A program made the translations under genes and the position numbers. The notes beneath the pieces were generated by a model. That model searched no databases, was not told the origin of the DNA, and saw only the letters and a list, made by a program, of their open reading frames with translations. Positions 21,931-24,198 of a stretch of DNA of 24,198 bases are shown piece after piece. The stretch's first letter is position 1. The number at the start of each line of letters is the position of its first letter. Source of the stretch: a virus; IMG/VR virus record IMGVR_UViG_3300030328_003459, positions 1-24,198 of that record, one strand, 5' to 3'.

Positions 21931-23513
21931 TATATTTCTACCTCTTGTTCATAATCATCTGGTTCTACTGCCCCACTATTTGTTATTGTCATTGTATATA
22001 TCCCACTATCTGCTATAGAATTAAAATTTTCATCTAGTACTTCTACTCTAAATTCTCTATCTGTACCTGGTCCAGGAAGTGTCATTGGTACATAATATAC
22101 ATCATCAGCACTACCTAAACTTCCACCACCAGTAGCCAAAGGTATAAGAGAATTATTAACAGAATTTACATATAAAGGAGATACTGCTCCTCCCCATACT
22201 CTTAAAAATCCATATCTAGTAGTTTCATTAGTAGCAGCTCCAAAACCTGTAGCACTATTATTATTATCTAATTTTATTCTTAAATATACTTGAGAATATG
22301 ATTTACCTTGTGTGCTACTATTATAAGCAGTACCACTTTCCATCCAACTAGTTCCACTACCATCAGATTTATCGTGAAAAGATATTGCGCTATTAGATGT
22401 AGTTTCATTATTCCATATAGATATTCCTTCAGTTCTAACATTAAAACCACCTTGAGCAGTTGTATCTCCAGCCCATATACCATAGTTTCCTTCTGATGTA
22501 GCATTAAATACGCCCCAAAAATGTTTTCCACCTTTTTGTAAATCAGTATTTTTTAAAAATATCCACTCATCTTCACCTTGTTCTTTAAAATACCAATTAA
22601 TACCAATAGCTCTATTTTCGCCACCTAATAAATGATTAGCACTACTAGATATTGTACTACTTTCTCCAATTGATATAAATACCTGAAAAGAAAGTCTGTT
22701 ATTATACAAAGATAATACACTATCTGTTTTATTTACAAAATTATCATATATAGTAGCAATTGGACCTTCTTGGTCGTCTTTATAAACTATTGTAGCTCCA
22801 AATATGTAGTTTCCATTCCAATCGCCACCATCATCTTTCATATAACCTAAGAAAACTTTACCAGAAGCGTTTCCTATAGTTCCAGAAGGAGGATTTGCAG
22901 ATGTAACATCTAATAATTTTAATTCACCATTTGTTAATTGATTTAAATCTCTAAATTTTTGATTACCGCTATCAAACTTTTTAATATCATGTTTATTTCC
23001 AGTATTTCCATTTGAAGAAGTCCAATATAAAGTTGAATCTATATATCCAAACCATTTACTATTTTGAGAAAATGTAGAGTCACTAATACGTAACATTCCT
23101 TCACCATAATAATAGTTAGGTTTAATTGGACCTCCAAATACAACTTCATTAGACATTAATCCGCCTTCTTCATTTCCGTCACTATCTGCATCTGGTTTAT
23201 CTCTATAGTAAAATCTAACTTTGTTATTAGACTTATTATATAAAGCTAAATAGTCTTCTGCTCTATTTGCTCCACCAGAATCGTAATCTTGTGAAAAGAA
23301 ATGCAAACCATATCCTGGTTCTATATCCATAGACTGACCAGATAAAGCTGAATTAATAGCAGCTCCCTTATTTCCCATTACCATTACTTTACCTATTTTA
23401 TGTAAAGAAACTCCATCGGCTTCCCTTAATTCTATATCTTGTATATCCTTAGGGTCTGAATTATCATTGATTCCCCCATGAAATCCTAATATTTGATGTT
23501 CTTGTTTAGGCAC
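21930..23513 (-). CDS. Tail hub/stabilisation protein, N-terminal part, 527 aa
   Basis: A 527-residue beta-rich tail protein. The N-terminus reads G-F-H-G-G-I-N-D-N-S-D-P-K-D-I-Q-D-I-E-L (residues 10-29), followed by R-E-A-D-G-V-S-L-H-K-I-G-K-V. This is the hallmark opening of podovirus tail hub or stabilisation proteins, with G-G-I/L-N, P, then 'G-x-hydrophobic' strands. The middle (60-300) has propeller-like repeats, and the C-terminal third contains Ig/FnIII-like strands (E-F-R-V-E-V-L-D-E-N-F). It likely joins the portal to the tail tip. The start overlaps the holin stop by eight bases, and the stop overlaps the 405-aa gene. Assignment to hub versus tubular protein B is uncertain. Confidence 0.7.
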   Translation of the reverse strand: MPKQEHQILGFHGGINDNSDPKDIQDIELREADGVSLHKIGKVMVMGNKGAAINSALSGQSMDIEPGYGLHFFSQDYDSGGANRAEDYLALYNKSNNKVRFYYRDKPDADSDGNEEGGLMSNEVVFGGPIKPNYYYGEGMLRISDSTFSQNSKWFGYIDSTLYWTSSNGNTGNKHDIKKFDSGNQKFRDLNQLTNGELKLLDVTSANPPSGTIGNASGKVFLGYMKDDGGDWNGNYIFGATIVYKDDQEGPIATIYDNFVNKTDSVLSLYNNRLSFQVFISIGESSTISSSANHLLGGENRAIGINWYFKEQGEDEWIFLKNTDLQKGGKHFWGVFNATSEGNYGIWAGDTTAQGGFNVRTEGISIWNNETTSNSAISFHDKSDGSGTSWMESGTAYNSSTQGKSYSQVYLRIKLDNNNSATGFGAATNETTRYGFLRVWGGAVSPLYVNSVNNSLIPLATGGGSLGSADDVYYVPMTLPGPGTDREFRVEVLDENFNSIADSGIYTMTITNSGAVEPDDYEQEVEI

Positions 23514-23877
23514 TACGTTTCACCTTCTCAAAACTGCGCATCCCCCCGAGACCGAGCATTCCAAGAAGTACTGTTGTAAGAGTGCCCATATCAAAGGTTG
23601 GTAATACTATTTCATTTCCAAAACTATACATAATAAATGTAAGTAAAGGTTGCAATAAAAAGTGATACCCTAATGCTGTGGCACATATCCAGCCCGTGAA
23701 GGGCCTCCAGCCCGCAACAAAGATACTTGTATGACCAGCTTCAACTTTATTGACTTCCATTTGTGCTTTATTAATTTCTGCAATTAATTCAGCTTTCTCC
23801 TGTTTGTCTAAAGTAAACTTGTCTACATGACCTGCAACCTTATCAATAATACCAGCAACTATATCTAGTTTAGGCAT
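23506..23877 (-). CDS. Holin, GTA-type three-TM family
   Basis: A 123-residue holin of the type used for release of gene-transfer agents and many phages; holins open the inner membrane so that endolysin and other lysis factors can act. The N-terminal 50 residues form a charged amphipathic helix (D-K-Q-E-K-A-E-L-I-A-E-I-N-K-A-Q). The signature V-A-G-W-R-P-F-T-G-W (54-63) enters membrane segments around 60-85 and 98-112, and L-G-M-L-G-L-G-G-M-R-S-F-E-K closes the protein. The N-terminal helix could be the third membrane-associated segment. Base composition is higher in GC than its neighbours (three of its 60-base blocks reach about 42-52%), which suggests separate origin. It is flanked by a small membrane protein and the tail hub gene; no endolysin lies directly beside it. 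Confidence 0.88.
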   Translation of the reverse strand: MPKLDIVAGIIDKVAGHVDKFTLDKQEKAELIAEINKAQMEVNKVEAGHTSIFVAGWRPFTGWICATALGYHFLLQPLLTFIMYSFGNEIVLPTFDMGTLTTVLLGMLGLGGMRSFEKVKRSA

Positions 23878-24035
23878 TATTTTTTACCTTTCTTTTTCTT
23901 GTTCGCTTTTACAACTTTCTTTTTTAATTTCATAAAATTATAACATTTTACACATCTACCTTTAAGGTCTTCTGAACAAAAGATTGCATAATGCAACCCA
24001 AACCCTAAAACTAATCCTACTATAAATCCTATCAT
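23877..24035 (-). CDS. Small single-TM, Lys-rich protein, 52 aa
   Basis: A 52-residue protein with one N-terminal membrane helix (M-I-G-F-I-V-G-L-V-L-G-F-G-L-H-Y-A-I-F) and a strongly basic tail with more than a dozen lysines. The start at 24035 is chosen over the upstream in-frame ATG at 24065 because an AGGAG site (24041-24045) lies five bases before it and would be inside the longer version. Its TAA overlaps the holin ATG by one base, so it is translated with the holin. The topology would place the basic tail in the cytoplasm. A lysis accessory or holin regulator is plausible from context; no family is recognised. Confidence 0.65.
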   Translation of the reverse strand: MIGFIVGLVLGFGLHYAIFCSEDLKGRCVKCYNFMKLKKKVVKANKKKKGKK

Positions 24036-24040
24036 ATTTT

Positions 24041-24045
24041 CTCCT
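24041..24045 (-). promoter_or_regulatory. Ribosome binding site deciding the 24035 start
   Basis: On the coding strand AGGAG lies five bases before ATG 24035, so the shorter 52-residue version of the membrane protein is preferred over the 62-residue one. Confidence 0.75.
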
Positions 24046-24049
24046 AACA

Positions 24050-24198
24050 TTAATATATTAACCAATTTAATCCAACCTTGGACTCATAACTTTGAACGTC
24101 GTACATATTAAAATAACGACCTTCTAAAAATATTCCAAACTTGTTACTTATTTTCCAACCATAAACCAATCCTAAATCATAGTCCATTCCATTTTCTG
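24050..24198 (-). CDS. Outer-membrane beta-barrel-like protein, C-terminal 48 residues only
   Basis: The 3' end of a leftward gene whose 5' part lies beyond the right edge. The visible 48 residues begin E-N-G-M-D-Y-D-L-G-L-V-Y-G-W-K and end L-N-W-L-I-Y. Three amphipathic strands with alternating hydrophobic and polar residues are separated by short turns (G-W-K-I-S-N-K-F-G), and the chain ends in an aromatic residue. That pattern is typical of the last strands of outer-membrane beta-barrels recognised by the BAM machinery. It lies 14 bases upstream of the small membrane gene in the same operon. A barrel fold is inferred from a short fragment; a tail or capsid beta protein remains possible. 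Confidence 0.45.
   Translation of the reverse strand, partial: ENGMDYDLGLVYGWKISNKFGIFLEGRYFNMYDVQSYESKVGLNWLIY

Noticed and set aside
24036-24065. Ten-residue N-terminal extension of the small membrane protein
   Set aside because: The AGGAG for the internal ATG lies within this stretch, and the extension would put residues before an otherwise ideal N-terminal membrane helix.
1-24198. Avoidance of GANTC (CcrM site)
   Set aside because: GATTC is frequent, so GANTC is not depleted like GATC.

Overview
This window looks like part of a tailed-phage genome, most likely a podovirus with a short tail. It is strongly AT-rich throughout (roughly 30% GC by eye). AT-richness, the GTA-type three-TM holin and the internal-protein cassette would fit a phage of an AT-rich marine alphaproteobacterium such as a SAR11-like host, but host and environment are inference. 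No integrase, tRNA, CRISPR array or insertion sequence was seen.

Left arm (1-6038, all + strand): a DUF932 protein; a 254-nt non-coding stretch holding a compact three-way-junction-like fold and two homologous hairpins; a run of short, tightly packed unknown genes (1033-3212) whose starts overlap or touch the previous stop; then a replication/modification module with a D12-class adenine-N6 methyltransferase, a DnaB-type helicase, a RuvC-like Holliday-junction resolvase and one small unknown gene.

Right arm (6035-24198, all - strand, read right to left): the 3' end of an outer-membrane-barrel-like gene cut by the window edge, a small lysine-rich membrane protein, a holin, two consecutive tail hub/beta-propeller genes, two small structural-type genes, and an internal-virion (ejection) cassette: a T7 gp14-like protein, a coiled-coil-rich 437-aa protein, an M15 peptidoglycan peptidase, a 2889-aa giant protein and a 959-aa protein. 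The two arms converge on a shared TTAA that provides both stop codons.

The points most worth a second look are these. (1) The 2889-aa late protein carries what looks like the catalytic core of a two-double-psi-barrel RNA polymerase (R-x-P followed about 40 residues later by D-Y-D-I-D), so it may be a virion-packaged RNA polymerase injected with the DNA, as in crAss-like phages. (2) I could find no GATC site in the 24.2 kb, although about 60 are expected from composition, and the window encodes a Dam-family methyltransferase. (3) An A11 tract ends the 437-aa gene, and one extra A would fuse it in frame to the M15 peptidase, whose own start lacks a Shine-Dalgarno. (4) Two tandem hairpins share a 15-nt arm and differ at positions that preserve pairing.
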